NCBI GenBank assembly: GCA_021463865.1
Contig: JAJTXY010000034.1
Span: 1-45,164, forward strand
Direction of reading: 5' to 3'
DNA length: 45,164 nt
DNA from: Anaerolineae bacterium
GTDB lineage: Bacteria; Chloroflexota; Anaerolineae; Aggregatilineales; J027
In this document: piece by piece, positions 9,511 through 18,171 of the stretch
How the letters are laid out: each line of letters opens with the position of its first letter
How positions within the stretch are numbered: the first letter of the stretch is position 1
Position numbers and translations under genes: made by a program
The notes under the pieces: model-generated
The model's database searches: none
Seen by the model: the letters and a program-made list of their open reading frames with translations, nothing else
What the model was told of the DNA's origin: nothing

Positions 9511-10443
9511 ATGAGCATCACGAGCAAGGTCAACCAATACTGGGGAGTTAACGCCCATCTCCATAGCCATCTGCAAAATACAGCAGGTGCATGGGAAGAA
9601 TTCCATACTGCCCATTTGGTTGATCTTGCCCGCGCAATGGAGGCCCAACTTCCTCCCGGCTATCGGGTTCGCCTTGAAAGATCACTTCAAATCCGCGACT
9701 ACCATCCCGATACTGGCGAAAAGATTTACCGTCCCAAGTCGGATATTACAATTATCGAGGCCGGGGCAGTTGTTCGACCAGTAGTCCCCTTTGGTTCAGC
9801 TTTAGCCACTCCAACAGCGATTTTCCCCGTCATTGAAACCCTTCCTGAACGGGACGAGGCTGAATACCTGAGATCACTAGTCATTCATGAAATGGTCGGC
9901 GGGGAAATGGGCAAACCTGTTACACGCATTGAACTGCTTTCGCCGACCAACAAACCACCGGGGGATGGGGCTGAACAGTATATCGCCAAGCGAGATACAG
10001 CCCTTCGCAGCGGGTTGCCATTGGTCGAGATAGATTATCTGCACGAGTCACCTTCCCCCATCCGCAGTGTTCCCAGTTACCCAAACGGACAGACTGGCTC
10101 TTATCCCTATACTATCGCCATTACCGACCCACGCCCCTCTTTACCAGAAGGGCAGGCATTGGTCTATGGATTCCGGGTGGATAGTCCGATTCCAGCAGTC
10201 GCTATACCTTTATCCGGTGAGGAATTTTTGCCTTTTGACTTTGGAATACCCTATCACCAAACCTTTAGCAGCCTTAGTTCATTTTATGAGACTGCCGACT
10301 ATGAACAGCGTCCAATCCACTTTCATCGTTACCACCCAACCGACCAAGAACGTATTTTGAAACGTCAATCAGCGATATTGGAGGCTCTACGACGGGGGCA
10401 ACAACTGGACGATGGGCCGTTCCAAATTGAGGGTTTACAATAA
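9511..10443 (+). CDS. DUF4058 family protein
   Basis: 310 aa, soluble, with no signal peptide. Family features: an N-terminal stretch on HLQNTAGAWEEFHTAHLVDLARAM-like text, YRVRLERSLQIRD, the core RIELLSPTNKPPG, and a following LVEIDYL segment; the glutamate/lysine pattern of that core recalls a PD-(D/E)XK-like fold. Function is unknown; the family is common in Cyanobacteria, Planctomycetes and Chloroflexota, often in multiple copies. The ATG at 9511 has a weak GGGAAA upstream and probably depends on readthrough from the LysM gene. Its 3' end overlaps the convergent priA stop by 9 bp. Confidence 0.85.
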   Translation: MSITSKVNQYWGVNAHLHSHLQNTAGAWEEFHTAHLVDLARAMEAQLPPGYRVRLERSLQIRDYHPDTGEKIYRPKSDITIIEAGAVVRPVVPFGSALATPTAIFPVIETLPERDEAEYLRSLVIHEMVGGEMGKPVTRIELLSPTNKPPGDGAEQYIAKRDTALRSGLPLVEIDYLHESPSPIRSVPSYPNGQTGSYPYTIAITDPRPSLPEGQALVYGFRVDSPIPAVAIPLSGEEFLPFDFGIPYHQTFSSLSSFYETADYEQRPIHFHRYHPTDQERILKRQSAILEALRRGQQLDDGPFQIEGLQ

Positions 10444-12963
10444 ATCTGTTGGGTCAATATCCACAATCGTCGAGGTCTTAAACTCCACCCCGCGCAAAAA
10501 TTCCACCGGGTCGGTACTACGAATCAACACCTGCCAGCGAAAAAGATAATTATGTTTGGTGAAAAAACACGGCGTCGGGCCAATGATTTCCGTTGCCGAA
10601 AAATCACCTTTGGTTCGATGGTGGCGTAGCAGTCGGGCCACCGTATCCGCTTCTTCTTGGGCATTGGCTTCACTGCGATCCGTGAATAATAAACGGGCCA
10701 ATCGTTTATAGGGGGGATAATCCAGCGCCCGCCGATAGTCCAATTCCTGCCGATAAAAGGTCATAAAATCATGATTAGCGGCGGCTTGGATGGCGTAATT
10801 TTCGGGCTGATAGGTTTGCAAAATGACTCGTCCACCCAGTAAACTCCGTCCGGCGCGACCTGCCACTTGCGTCAAAAGCTGAAAGGTACGCTCCCCCGCC
10901 CGATAATCTGGCAAGCCCAAACCCGTATCCGCCGAAATAATGCCCACCAGTGTCACTAGTGGCAAATCCAGCCCCTTCGCAATCATCTGCGTCCCCACCA
11001 AAATATCGGCTTCGCGGTGAATAAACTGACTGAGAATTCTTTCATGTGCCCCTTTTTCAGAGGCCGTATCTTTATCCCAGCGCACCACCCGCGCCTCTGG
11101 AAATTCAGCTTGGATCAAGCGGTCTAATTGTTCCGTACCTGTGCCAAAATGTTTGATACGGGTACTGCCACATTGCGGGCATTTTTGGGGATTTGGCCCA
11201 TGATAACCACAGTGATGGCAGCGCAGGGCTTCTTGGGGGGCGTGATAGGTCAGGGGGGTGTCACAGCGGGGGCACTTGGCGATATACCCACAATCGCGGC
11301 ACATGACAAACGTTGCCGTCCCCCGCCGATTGAGGAACAGAATAGCCTGCTGCTGCGCCGACAGCGTTTGATGCAAGGCTGATTGCAGTGCCCGACTAAA
11401 AATACTGCGATTCCCTGCTTTTAATTCATGCCGCATATCCACAATCTGCACTGGGGGGAGTTCCAAACTGACGGCTTCTTCCACCTCAGTTTCGTAATAA
11501 TGTGGCGACTGCAATTTAAGCGCCTGCACCTGTTCTTCGACAGCGGCACGATGCGCCAAGACCCGATCTGGCAGGTGTAGATAAATAAATTCACCCTGTT
11601 CGGCCCGAAACATACTCGTGACATCCGGCGTGGCGCTACCCAAAATCACTGTGCCATGATTTTGCCGCATCAGTTCAATGGCTACTTCACGGGCGTGGTA
11701 ATGGGGTGGGGAAAATTCGGCGTCCTGTTTATAGCTGTCGTCATGCTCTTCGTCCAAAATAATCAGCCCCACATCTGGCAGTGGTGCAAAAATGGCTGAC
11801 CTTGCCCCCACAATAATTTTGACATCACCTGTTCGCGCCCGCCGCCACACGTCAAAGCGTTCGCCGGGGTTCAGTTTGCTGTGGACAATCGAAACCTGCT
11901 CCTGAAAACGCGCTGCAAATCGCCGGATGGTCTGGGCCGTTAGTGCGATTTCCGGCACAAGGATAATCGCCTGCCGTCCCTGTGCCAATGCCAATTCAAC
12001 AGCCCGCAGATAGATTTCAGTTTTGCCCGAACCTGTCACCCCATGCAACAAAAAAACGTCGGGTTTAGTCAGGTGATCGCGGTTGACCGCCGTCATATGA
12101 GCGCTAATCGCTTCTCGCACACTTTCCTGAGCCGGAGTGAGCATAGGGGGGGTATCAGGGTTAAAAATGCGGCCTTCCAGCGGATCGCGCCAGATTTCTT
12201 CCTCCCCCAAAATCACCAAACCCTCATCCGCCAATCGTTTAAGGTGATTCTGTTTCGCGCCCGTTTCCTCATAAACCACCCCAACCTCCACCGCATCCAT
12301 TTTAGAGGCCAGAAATTCAAGGACGGCAGCAGCGATGTCGGATGATTTGTTTTTTCGGGGTAGCTCACCAATCACATCATGGATTTCTTCCGGCTCAATT
12401 GCTAATCGGGCCGTGCGTACTAGCTTAGGTTTGGCAGCGGGGCGAACCAAAACCTCCATTTTGCTGACGACCTGCCGATCCACTAATTGTTTTACGGCGG
12501 CCTGCCAATCGGTGCGCGGCAGTGCCCGTTCCAGTTGGCGATTGGTCAGTGGCCCACGTTTTTTTAATAAACCCAAGACCCGCTGTTGACTGGACGTATT
12601 GCCGGGGTCATCGGGATTTAATAAGCTGTAGCGCGTAGCACGGTCAGCCGAAAGCCCTGATGGGAGCATCGCCCACAAACACAGCCCAATCGGGGTGAGT
12701 GTCCGTTCCGACAGCCACCACCCCAATCCTAATTGGGCAGGGGTCAGCACTGGCTCAGGATCAAGGCGTTTTAAAATCGGCTTGGTTTGAAAATCTGGCG
12801 CTACGTTTTGGATGTGGGTAACGATTCCGCTGAGAGTAGCTGTGCCAAAAGCGACCTCAACCAAATGACCGGGAGCAATTTCCCCCGGCCCGGTGAGTTC
12901 TAATGGAAGATGATAGGTAAAAACCTGTTTGAGTGGACGATTGACCGCAACTTCGGCATACAT
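10435..12963 (-). CDS. priA: Primosomal protein N' (replication restart helicase PriA)
   Basis: 842 aa, slightly longer than typical PriA (about 730-800). The N-terminal 3'-DNA-binding domain starts MYAEVAVNRPLKQVFTYHLP. Walker A is GVTGSGKT (about 308-315), the DEEH box about 404-407, and later helicase motifs include GSATP, FLNRRGTATF and VAGRAGR. The paired zinc-binding CxxC motifs of PriA (CRDCG, CPRC, CHHCG, CPQCG) lie between the helicase lobes. It reloads the replisome at stalled forks. The ATG at 12963 lies 11 bp after the MEMO1-family stop, so the two are probably cotranscribed. Confidence 0.97.
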   Translation of the reverse strand: MYAEVAVNRPLKQVFTYHLPLELTGPGEIAPGHLVEVAFGTATLSGIVTHIQNVAPDFQTKPILKRLDPEPVLTPAQLGLGWWLSERTLTPIGLCLWAMLPSGLSADRATRYSLLNPDDPGNTSSQQRVLGLLKKRGPLTNRQLERALPRTDWQAAVKQLVDRQVVSKMEVLVRPAAKPKLVRTARLAIEPEEIHDVIGELPRKNKSSDIAAAVLEFLASKMDAVEVGVVYEETGAKQNHLKRLADEGLVILGEEEIWRDPLEGRIFNPDTPPMLTPAQESVREAISAHMTAVNRDHLTKPDVFLLHGVTGSGKTEIYLRAVELALAQGRQAIILVPEIALTAQTIRRFAARFQEQVSIVHSKLNPGERFDVWRRARTGDVKIIVGARSAIFAPLPDVGLIILDEEHDDSYKQDAEFSPPHYHAREVAIELMRQNHGTVILGSATPDVTSMFRAEQGEFIYLHLPDRVLAHRAAVEEQVQALKLQSPHYYETEVEEAVSLELPPVQIVDMRHELKAGNRSIFSRALQSALHQTLSAQQQAILFLNRRGTATFVMCRDCGYIAKCPRCDTPLTYHAPQEALRCHHCGYHGPNPQKCPQCGSTRIKHFGTGTEQLDRLIQAEFPEARVVRWDKDTASEKGAHERILSQFIHREADILVGTQMIAKGLDLPLVTLVGIISADTGLGLPDYRAGERTFQLLTQVAGRAGRSLLGGRVILQTYQPENYAIQAAANHDFMTFYRQELDYRRALDYPPYKRLARLLFTDRSEANAQEEADTVARLLRHHRTKGDFSATEIIGPTPCFFTKHNYLFRWQVLIRSTDPVEFLRGVEFKTSTIVDIDPTDLL

Positions 12964-12973
12964 AAATGGTTAG

Positions 12974-13807
12974 TTAATTGAACAAAGCGGCGCCGTAACC
13001 GACGACCTTGCTAAAATCCTGATTAATTTCGCCTGACGTAGCATAACCGACAATCGTAGCGTGTGTCGCACCGAGGACTTGAGCCGCGACCATGACCGCC
13101 GCAATCGCCCCGCGTCCACATGCAAAACCACGCCCTTGTTCATCCGCTTCAATGATTTCTGCGGGGTGATAATCCGCAATGGCATTCAAAATGGTAGCAT
13201 CCAGCAAACGGGCCGTTTCATCAATGTAAAAATGGGAGAGATCGGAACTGGCGACCCATAACACTTTACGATTTTTCAACAGCCCTGCCAAGACCCGTCC
13301 CAGTCTTTCCGAATAATGCCACGATTGATCGAGCATCGAAAGTGGCAGCAGTTCAAAACGCTCAAGGGTGCGCTGTAAAAAGGGTAGTTCAATTTCTATC
13401 GCATGTTCGGGGTCTTTGGATACCCGCCCCAACGGAATTTCCGCCGCTAATCGGTCAAGTATATCTACCGCGACAGGCACACGACCCAATGGCGTTTCAT
13501 AATGGGTATACGCCGTCGAAACAAGGTCGGCCTCAAAAAAATGATGCGAGGGGCTAATCACAACGACGGTATCCACATCCAAGCCCTGTGTATAATGAAA
13601 GGCTTTTCCCGCCACCCCACCCGAAAAACGTAATCCGGCATGAGGGGTCAGTAGTCCACGCAGCGGCAAATTCGGAATCGTTACTTGTGGGTCGGAGGGG
13701 CTGTCTAAAAAAGCATCCACCATTTGGGCCAGCGCATCCGCATTTCCCGGATACCATGTTCCCGCAATCGGTGATGGACGAACCCTGACGAATGTTGAGC
13801 CGCTCAT
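12974..13807 (-). CDS. MEMO1 / AmmeMemoRadiSam system protein B family
   Basis: 277 aa from the ATG at 13807. That start is chosen over an upstream GTG (13852) because AGAGGAGG stands 6 nt before it. The family opening VRPSPIAGTWYPG and the conserved histidine motifs (PHAGLRFSG about H56, SPSHHFF about H88-89, SSDLSHF) match MEMO1, a fold related to class III extradiol dioxygenases. The bacterial function is unsettled; it often sits with an AMMECR1 protein and a radical SAM protein, neither of which is here. The gene lies between aspS and priA. A 13-bp inverted repeat sits directly in front of its Shine-Dalgarno site. Confidence 0.9.
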   Translation of the reverse strand: MSGSTFVRVRPSPIAGTWYPGNADALAQMVDAFLDSPSDPQVTIPNLPLRGLLTPHAGLRFSGGVAGKAFHYTQGLDVDTVVVISPSHHFFEADLVSTAYTHYETPLGRVPVAVDILDRLAAEIPLGRVSKDPEHAIEIELPFLQRTLERFELLPLSMLDQSWHYSERLGRVLAGLLKNRKVLWVASSDLSHFYIDETARLLDATILNAIADYHPAEIIEADEQGRGFACGRGAIAAVMVAAQVLGATHATIVGYATSGEINQDFSKVVGYGAALFN

Positions 13808-13820
13808 AATTTGCCTCCTC

Positions 13821-13870
13821 TTCTCAGGGTAAGTATAACTTGAGTCTAGCACAAACCCTTACCCTGAGAA
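13821..13870. promoter_or_regulatory. Perfect 13-bp inverted repeat before the MEMO1-family gene
   Basis: Arms TTCTCAGGGTAAG (13821-13833) and its exact reverse complement (13858-13870) enclose 24 nt. It fills the gap between the aspS stop and the MEMO1 start; the distal arm abuts the AGAGGAGG ribosome site. On the minus strand there is no T tract after it, which argues against a simple terminator. The spacer holds TATACT, a possible -10. It may be an operator or a leader hairpin. Confidence 0.6.
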
Positions 13871-13890
13871 ATAGGCGGCGCGGGGGATTA

Positions 13891-15687
13891 TTAGGCCTCT
13901 ACTTCACCCACGATGGCGATGTGTAATTCGTCCAACTGCTGCTGGGTGACATCCGACGGCGCACCTGCCATCAAATCGGCGGCTTGCTGCGTCTTGGGGA
14001 AGGCAATTACCTCGCGGATATTCGGCTCACCGGCCAACAGCATCAACAGGCGGTCAATGCCGGGGGCGATTCCCCCATGTGGCGGCGCACCATATTCAAA
14101 CGCCTCCAACATATGCCCAAATTTATGACGGGCCTCCTCGACATCCTGCCCGATCAAGCGGAACACGATTTCCTGCACGGCCCGGTCATGGATACGAATG
14201 CTGCCGCCCGCCACCTCATAACCATTGCACACAAGGTCATATTGCTGACCGCGTACCTTGCCGGGTTCGGATTCCAGCATGTGCAAATCTTCGGGATAGG
14301 GTGAGGTAAACAAATGGTGCGACGGGTCCCAGCGATTTTCGTCGGCGTTCCATTCAAACAATGGGAAATCCACCACCCATGCAAACGCGACTTGCTTGGG
14401 GTCGGTCAGATTTAATTGTTCAGCCAAGTGACGGCGCAGCGTATCCACCACGTTATAGACCACCTTGCGATCATCTGACACAAACAGCAGCAAATCGCCG
14501 GGTTGGACACCGACCGCATCAAATAATTCCAATTTCAATTCGGTGGGGAAAAATTTGCCAATCGGCCCACGCACTTCGCCATTTTCTTCAGTGGGGATTG
14601 CCATATATGCCAAGCCTTTTGCGCCTGCCCCTTTGCAGAGTTCTTCCAATTCCTGATGCAGCTTCTTGAGTTGGCTACCGCTTTCTGCCCCCAGATTGGG
14701 TACGCGGATGACTTTGACGGGTTTGCCCGCCGCCACATTCGAGGTAAACACGCTGAAGCCACTGCGCCCTGCAATGTCGCTGATGTCCACCGCCGCCATG
14801 TCATAGCGAATATCGGGTTTATCCGAGCCATATTTTTCCATCGCTTCCTGATAGGGAATACGTGGGAAGGGGTCGAACACCAATTCACGATCCGTCACAT
14901 TTTTGACGACGGCAATCATCATGCCTTCGATCAATTCCATCACATCATGCCGACCCACAAAGCTCATTTCCATATCCAGTTGGGTAAATTCTGGCTGCCG
15001 ATCCCCACGTTGGTCTTCATCCCGGAAGCAGCGCACAATCTGGAAATACCGTTCATAACCCGCCACCATCAGCAGTTGTTTGAGTTGCTGGGGGCTTTGG
15101 GGCAGGGCATAAAATTTGCCGGGATGGACACGGCTGGGGACAAGATAATCGCGTGCGCCTTCCGGGGTGGTCTTAAATAACACAGGTGTTTCGATTTCCA
15201 TGAAGCCCCGGTCACTCAAATAATTGCGAATGAAGCGGATGACGTTGTGCCGCAAAATCAAATTTTTCTGCATCCGTTCGCGCCGCAAATCCAAATAGCG
15301 ATATTTCATGCGGAGGGCTTCATCGAGGTTTTCTTCGTCTTTATTGATGTAAAATGGCGGGGTCTTGGCCTGATTCAGCACTGCCAAATCAGTTACTTCG
15401 ACTTCAATCGCCCCGGTGGTCATATTGGGGTTAACCATGCCTGCCGGACGTTGACGCACAATGCCTTTGACCTGAATCACCCACTCATTCCGCACTTCTT
15501 TGGCTTTTTTGTGGGTATCGGGTGCAGTTTCTTGATTGATGACCAATTGGGTGAGGCCCCAGCGGTCACGCAAATCAAAAAATACGAGGCCGCCTTGATC
15601 GCGCCAGCGGTGAACCCACCCCGCCAGTGTAATTTCTTGTCCGGCATGTTCGGCGCGTAGTTCGCCGCAGGTATGCGTCTTTAACAT
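13891..15687 (-). CDS. aspS: Aspartyl-tRNA synthetase
   Basis: 598 aa, the usual length of the bacterial-type enzyme. An N-terminal OB fold (GWVHRWRDQGGLVFFDLRDR) recognises the anticodon. The class II core carries motif 2 (RCFRDEDQRGDRQPEFTQLD, about 218-237) and motif 3 (GIAPGIDRLLMLLAG, near the C-terminus), with the bacterial GAD insertion in between. It charges tRNA-Asp; whether it is discriminating or also acts on tRNA-Asn cannot be told here. The ATG at 15687 has AAGGAG 8 nt upstream. A short palindrome (ACGGAA-AA-TTCCGT, 15705-15718) lies in the leader. Confidence 0.98.
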   Translation of the reverse strand: MLKTHTCGELRAEHAGQEITLAGWVHRWRDQGGLVFFDLRDRWGLTQLVINQETAPDTHKKAKEVRNEWVIQVKGIVRQRPAGMVNPNMTTGAIEVEVTDLAVLNQAKTPPFYINKDEENLDEALRMKYRYLDLRRERMQKNLILRHNVIRFIRNYLSDRGFMEIETPVLFKTTPEGARDYLVPSRVHPGKFYALPQSPQQLKQLLMVAGYERYFQIVRCFRDEDQRGDRQPEFTQLDMEMSFVGRHDVMELIEGMMIAVVKNVTDRELVFDPFPRIPYQEAMEKYGSDKPDIRYDMAAVDISDIAGRSGFSVFTSNVAAGKPVKVIRVPNLGAESGSQLKKLHQELEELCKGAGAKGLAYMAIPTEENGEVRGPIGKFFPTELKLELFDAVGVQPGDLLLFVSDDRKVVYNVVDTLRRHLAEQLNLTDPKQVAFAWVVDFPLFEWNADENRWDPSHHLFTSPYPEDLHMLESEPGKVRGQQYDLVCNGYEVAGGSIRIHDRAVQEIVFRLIGQDVEEARHKFGHMLEAFEYGAPPHGGIAPGIDRLLMLLAGEPNIREVIAFPKTQQAADLMAGAPSDVTQQQLDELHIAIVGEVEA

Positions 15688-15795
15688 GGGGAAAACTCCT
15701 TCAAACGGAAAATTCCGTGAATTAGTGCCTAGTTGTTTGTGAAATGTGGCGCGAGATTACCACGAACGGGCATGGAGTGGCAATATTCGGGTTAT

Positions 15796-16215
15796 CTACT
15801 TCACTTTTGCGGGATCGAATTTTGTCCCAAGAACCTTGTTATATCGCTTCACCAACGCTACAAACTCTTCAGGTTTCTTTTGAAGCATCCATTCAAAAAG
15901 TCCCATCACATCTTTGAAGATATAAGGTTTAACCCAATAAGGAATCGCTTCAAATGTTATCGGGTTATCTACCAAGTGTTCATAAAAACCGACGGCAGCA
16001 GCATTGCCAAGATAATATGACCTATTCCATTGACTCCAGCACCACTCAGCATAGCCATAGATTTTTTGCAATTGTTTGAGATTATTGGCTTTGTGATATT
16101 CCGGCAAAATCCCTCGCAGATAACCCAAAACTCCATAGATAGTCGTTTCTGAGCGTTGAAACTCCTGTCGTTGGTCTGGAAATATTTCGAGAGCTAACCG
16201 CCGCCACTTGCTCAT
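15796..16215 (-). CDS. Hypothetical protein, small, Trp/Tyr-rich
   Basis: 139 aa from the ATG at 16215, preferred over an in-frame GTG at 16257 because AGGA stands about 6 nt upstream and the following residues (MSKWRRLALEIFP) look like a true start. It is soluble and helical with many aromatic residues (YAEWCWSQWNRSYY), no signal peptide and no catalytic motif I recognise. Short helical proteins of this look with similar openings occur in Cyanobacteria and may belong to an uncharacterised DUF family. It lies between thyX and aspS on the same strand. Confidence 0.7.
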   Translation of the reverse strand: MSKWRRLALEIFPDQRQEFQRSETTIYGVLGYLRGILPEYHKANNLKQLQKIYGYAEWCWSQWNRSYYLGNAAAVGFYEHLVDNPITFEAIPYWVKPYIFKDVMGLFEWMLQKKPEEFVALVKRYNKVLGTKFDPAKVK

Positions 16216-16233
16216 TAGGTATCCTAAAATTTG

Positions 16234-16262
16234 AGAAACGCACCTGAATACAGGCACGTTTC
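16234..16262 (-). terminator. Possible terminator after thyX
   Basis: A hairpin of 6 bp (GAAACG/CGTTTC) plus 4 bp (CCTG/CAGG) separated by a 2-nt mismatch, with an AATA loop, begins 17 nt after the thyX stop. On the minus strand it is followed by TCAAATTTT. It may slow rather than stop transcription. Confidence 0.4.
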
Positions 16263-16278
16263 CCTATTCTACAATTGA

Positions 16279-18063
16279 TTAAACATTCCGGCGTTGGCTC
16301 AAACGGAATTTTTCAAAGGCTTCGGCTGTCCAAGGCAGCACCTGTTTAAAAATCTCGTTATAGATGACTTCTGCGTATTTTCTAATTTCTTCTTGCGCAT
16401 CGGGAGCCATCCGCAATTCAATCCAGTGCATCAAATTATGGGCATCCACTTTGACGACCCATGTGTAATACACCGAGAACCCCGGCAAAAATAACCGCGC
16501 CAATTCTTTTGCCACCCCCGCATCCAACGCCTGCTGATATAGTGCAAAAGAATGTTCATAGTGTTCGGTTAGCAGGGCAGTCAATTTTTCACCCTCGGCA
16601 GAATCAATTTCACCCTCACTGGCCTGCTTATTCGACTCGGCCTGTTTCCGCCAGACGGACGGGAAATAATAGTCGTTTTCCTCAAAGGGAGTATAACGGC
16701 CCGATTGGGCATTAAACGAATTATGAACTACAACTCCATTGGCGACAAAATTATGATTTGGGCCTTCTACTGCAATATCGTAGGTATCTATAATCCCAAC
16801 AAGTCGAACCTTCACAACCTTTTTATGCAAAGCTGCTAATGGTGTTCCATTGTGACTCCGACTCATCTCTTTGCCAGTATGAATTTTGATATGGCAGTCT
16901 TGACAAACCGTCATGAGATTATCGAAATCGTAGGCAAGTTCAGGGTAATCTACAACAGGTTTTATATGATGAGCTTGGAGTTTATCAGTTTTCTGTCCAC
17001 AAATCTGACAGGTAAAGTTGAATCTTTCATGTACCTTACGTGCCTGTCCTGTAGTCCAAGCGCCTATCAGTTCTCTATCAGTAGAAACCCCACCTCGCCA
17101 AAAGTGGCTTTCAGGGCCTTTCTTTACCTTAGCCCTCAACTTTGCTAGGTGTTCTTCAGTGCGAGGAGGTTGCGAATAGCCTTTCTTACCTTTATTCCAA
17201 GGGGTAAACCCTTCGTTGAATAGATACTGCGTTTGGTCAAACTGTAAGTTATGTATTTTCAGCCATTTACGAATGTTGTGATAAGAACAGCCTGCTTTAT
17301 CGGCAATTTCTTGAACGGACAATCCTGCATCACGTTGAGCCTTCATCCATTCATAACTTCGCCATAAATCTTCTGTGCCATTGGTAAGCACAAAACATTC
17401 TTTCGTCATAGTCGCAGTGCCACTGCCGCTAACTGATAATCCAATAGCATCCTCTAAACGCTGCCATCCCTCATTTGTTAAGATGAGATGGTCTTTTGAA
17501 CATTTGAGTAATTTCCCATCTTCCAATTCAATCTCAAAAACCTGCTTTTTTCCGCTGTAAATGACATCAGTGATATGTGACACTGTAAAAACTTTAGCAT
17601 CTTCATCATAGACACGTATCAGCATATTAGAGATTTGTTTTCGGTGATGGGAATTACCATGCCAAAGTTGATAAAGACGTTCGGCGGTAAATTTTGCGCC
17701 TTTATTACCCGTTTGTTTGGTGTGCATACCTTTTCGCCAACGATCAGGGCGATTGAAAATTATTTCTGTATCCCCGGAAAGACACCACGTTCTATGTCTA
17801 GCCCACTGCCACCAGGTGACCAACGGGGCTTTCACGCGCATCTTAAACTCGACCATCTCAAACGGGCTGGTATGCCGATGCTGCATCAGGTAAAAAAGCA
17901 GTTTTTTGTCTTTTTCGAGGCCCTTGCTTTCGCCCAAAAATGAAACGCGGGCTGCGTTCACAATCGCAAGGTCATCGCCCATCACATCCTGCAATTCGAC
18001 AAAGCCCTTATCCAGCACCGGAAATTGATGACCAATCAGCGCCTTTTTCGCGTCATCACTCAT
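16279..18063 (-). CDS. thyX: Flavin-dependent thymidylate synthase ThyX precursor with intein
   Basis: About 594 aa from the ATG at 18063; ATG 18078 and TTG 18099 are in-frame alternatives and none has a clear ribosome site. The ThyX halves are VLDKGFVELQDVMGDDLAIVNAARVSF through WWQWARHRTW and SFNAQSGRYTPF to the C-terminus. Joined, they give a normal ~239-aa ThyX with the signature RHRTWSFNAQSGRY (RHRx7S). ThyX makes dTMP from dUMP using methylene-THF, FAD and NADPH. A 355-residue intein interrupts the signature, so the enzyme should be inactive until protein splicing. It is divergent from the ATPase-endonuclease V pair; tdk at 42 kb gives the salvage route. Confidence 0.95.
   Translation of the reverse strand: MSDDAKKALIGHQFPVLDKGFVELQDVMGDDLAIVNAARVSFLGESKGLEKDKKLLFYLMQHRHTSPFEMVEFKMRVKAPLVTWWQWARHRTWCLSGDTEIIFNRPDRWRKGMHTKQTGNKGAKFTAERLYQLWHGNSHHRKQISNMLIRVYDEDAKVFTVSHITDVIYSGKKQVFEIELEDGKLLKCSKDHLILTNEGWQRLEDAIGLSVSGSGTATMTKECFVLTNGTEDLWRSYEWMKAQRDAGLSVQEIADKAGCSYHNIRKWLKIHNLQFDQTQYLFNEGFTPWNKGKKGYSQPPRTEEHLAKLRAKVKKGPESHFWRGGVSTDRELIGAWTTGQARKVHERFNFTCQICGQKTDKLQAHHIKPVVDYPELAYDFDNLMTVCQDCHIKIHTGKEMSRSHNGTPLAALHKKVVKVRLVGIIDTYDIAVEGPNHNFVANGVVVHNSFNAQSGRYTPFEENDYYFPSVWRKQAESNKQASEGEIDSAEGEKLTALLTEHYEHSFALYQQALDAGVAKELARLFLPGFSVYYTWVVKVDAHNLMHWIELRMAPDAQEEIRKYAEVIYNEIFKQVLPWTAEAFEKFRLSQRRNV
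16720..17784 (-). mobile_element. Intein with HNH homing endonuclease inside ThyX
   Basis: The intein begins with Cys (CLSGDTEIIF, block A) directly after RHRTW. It ends with block F/G (GIIDTYDIAVEGPNHNFVANGVVVHN) before a Ser +1 residue, so all splicing residues (Cys1, penultimate His, terminal Asn, +1 Ser) are present. The middle carries a helix-turn-helix-like segment (LSVQEIADKAGCSYHNIRKWL), a NUMOD3-like stretch (GFTPWNKGKKGYS) and an HNH nuclease core with paired CxxC (CQICG, AHHIKP, CQDCH). It appears able to splice and probably to home. Base composition looks more AT-rich than the extein, judged by eye. Confidence 0.92.
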
Positions 18064-18171
18064 CAGAAAATCGCCCATCCTTTCGCACAAATATTCCAAG
18101 AAACCGCAGTCTTGATTATACTTGGAGAGATGATTTGATTATCGTTGTTTTTTGGAATGAGAAGGGTTGCT

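Noticed and set aside
14656-15660. Plus-strand open frames of 137-174 codons opposite aspS
   Set aside because: The minus strand encodes an unmistakable aspartyl-tRNA synthetase over the whole stretch; these are shadows.
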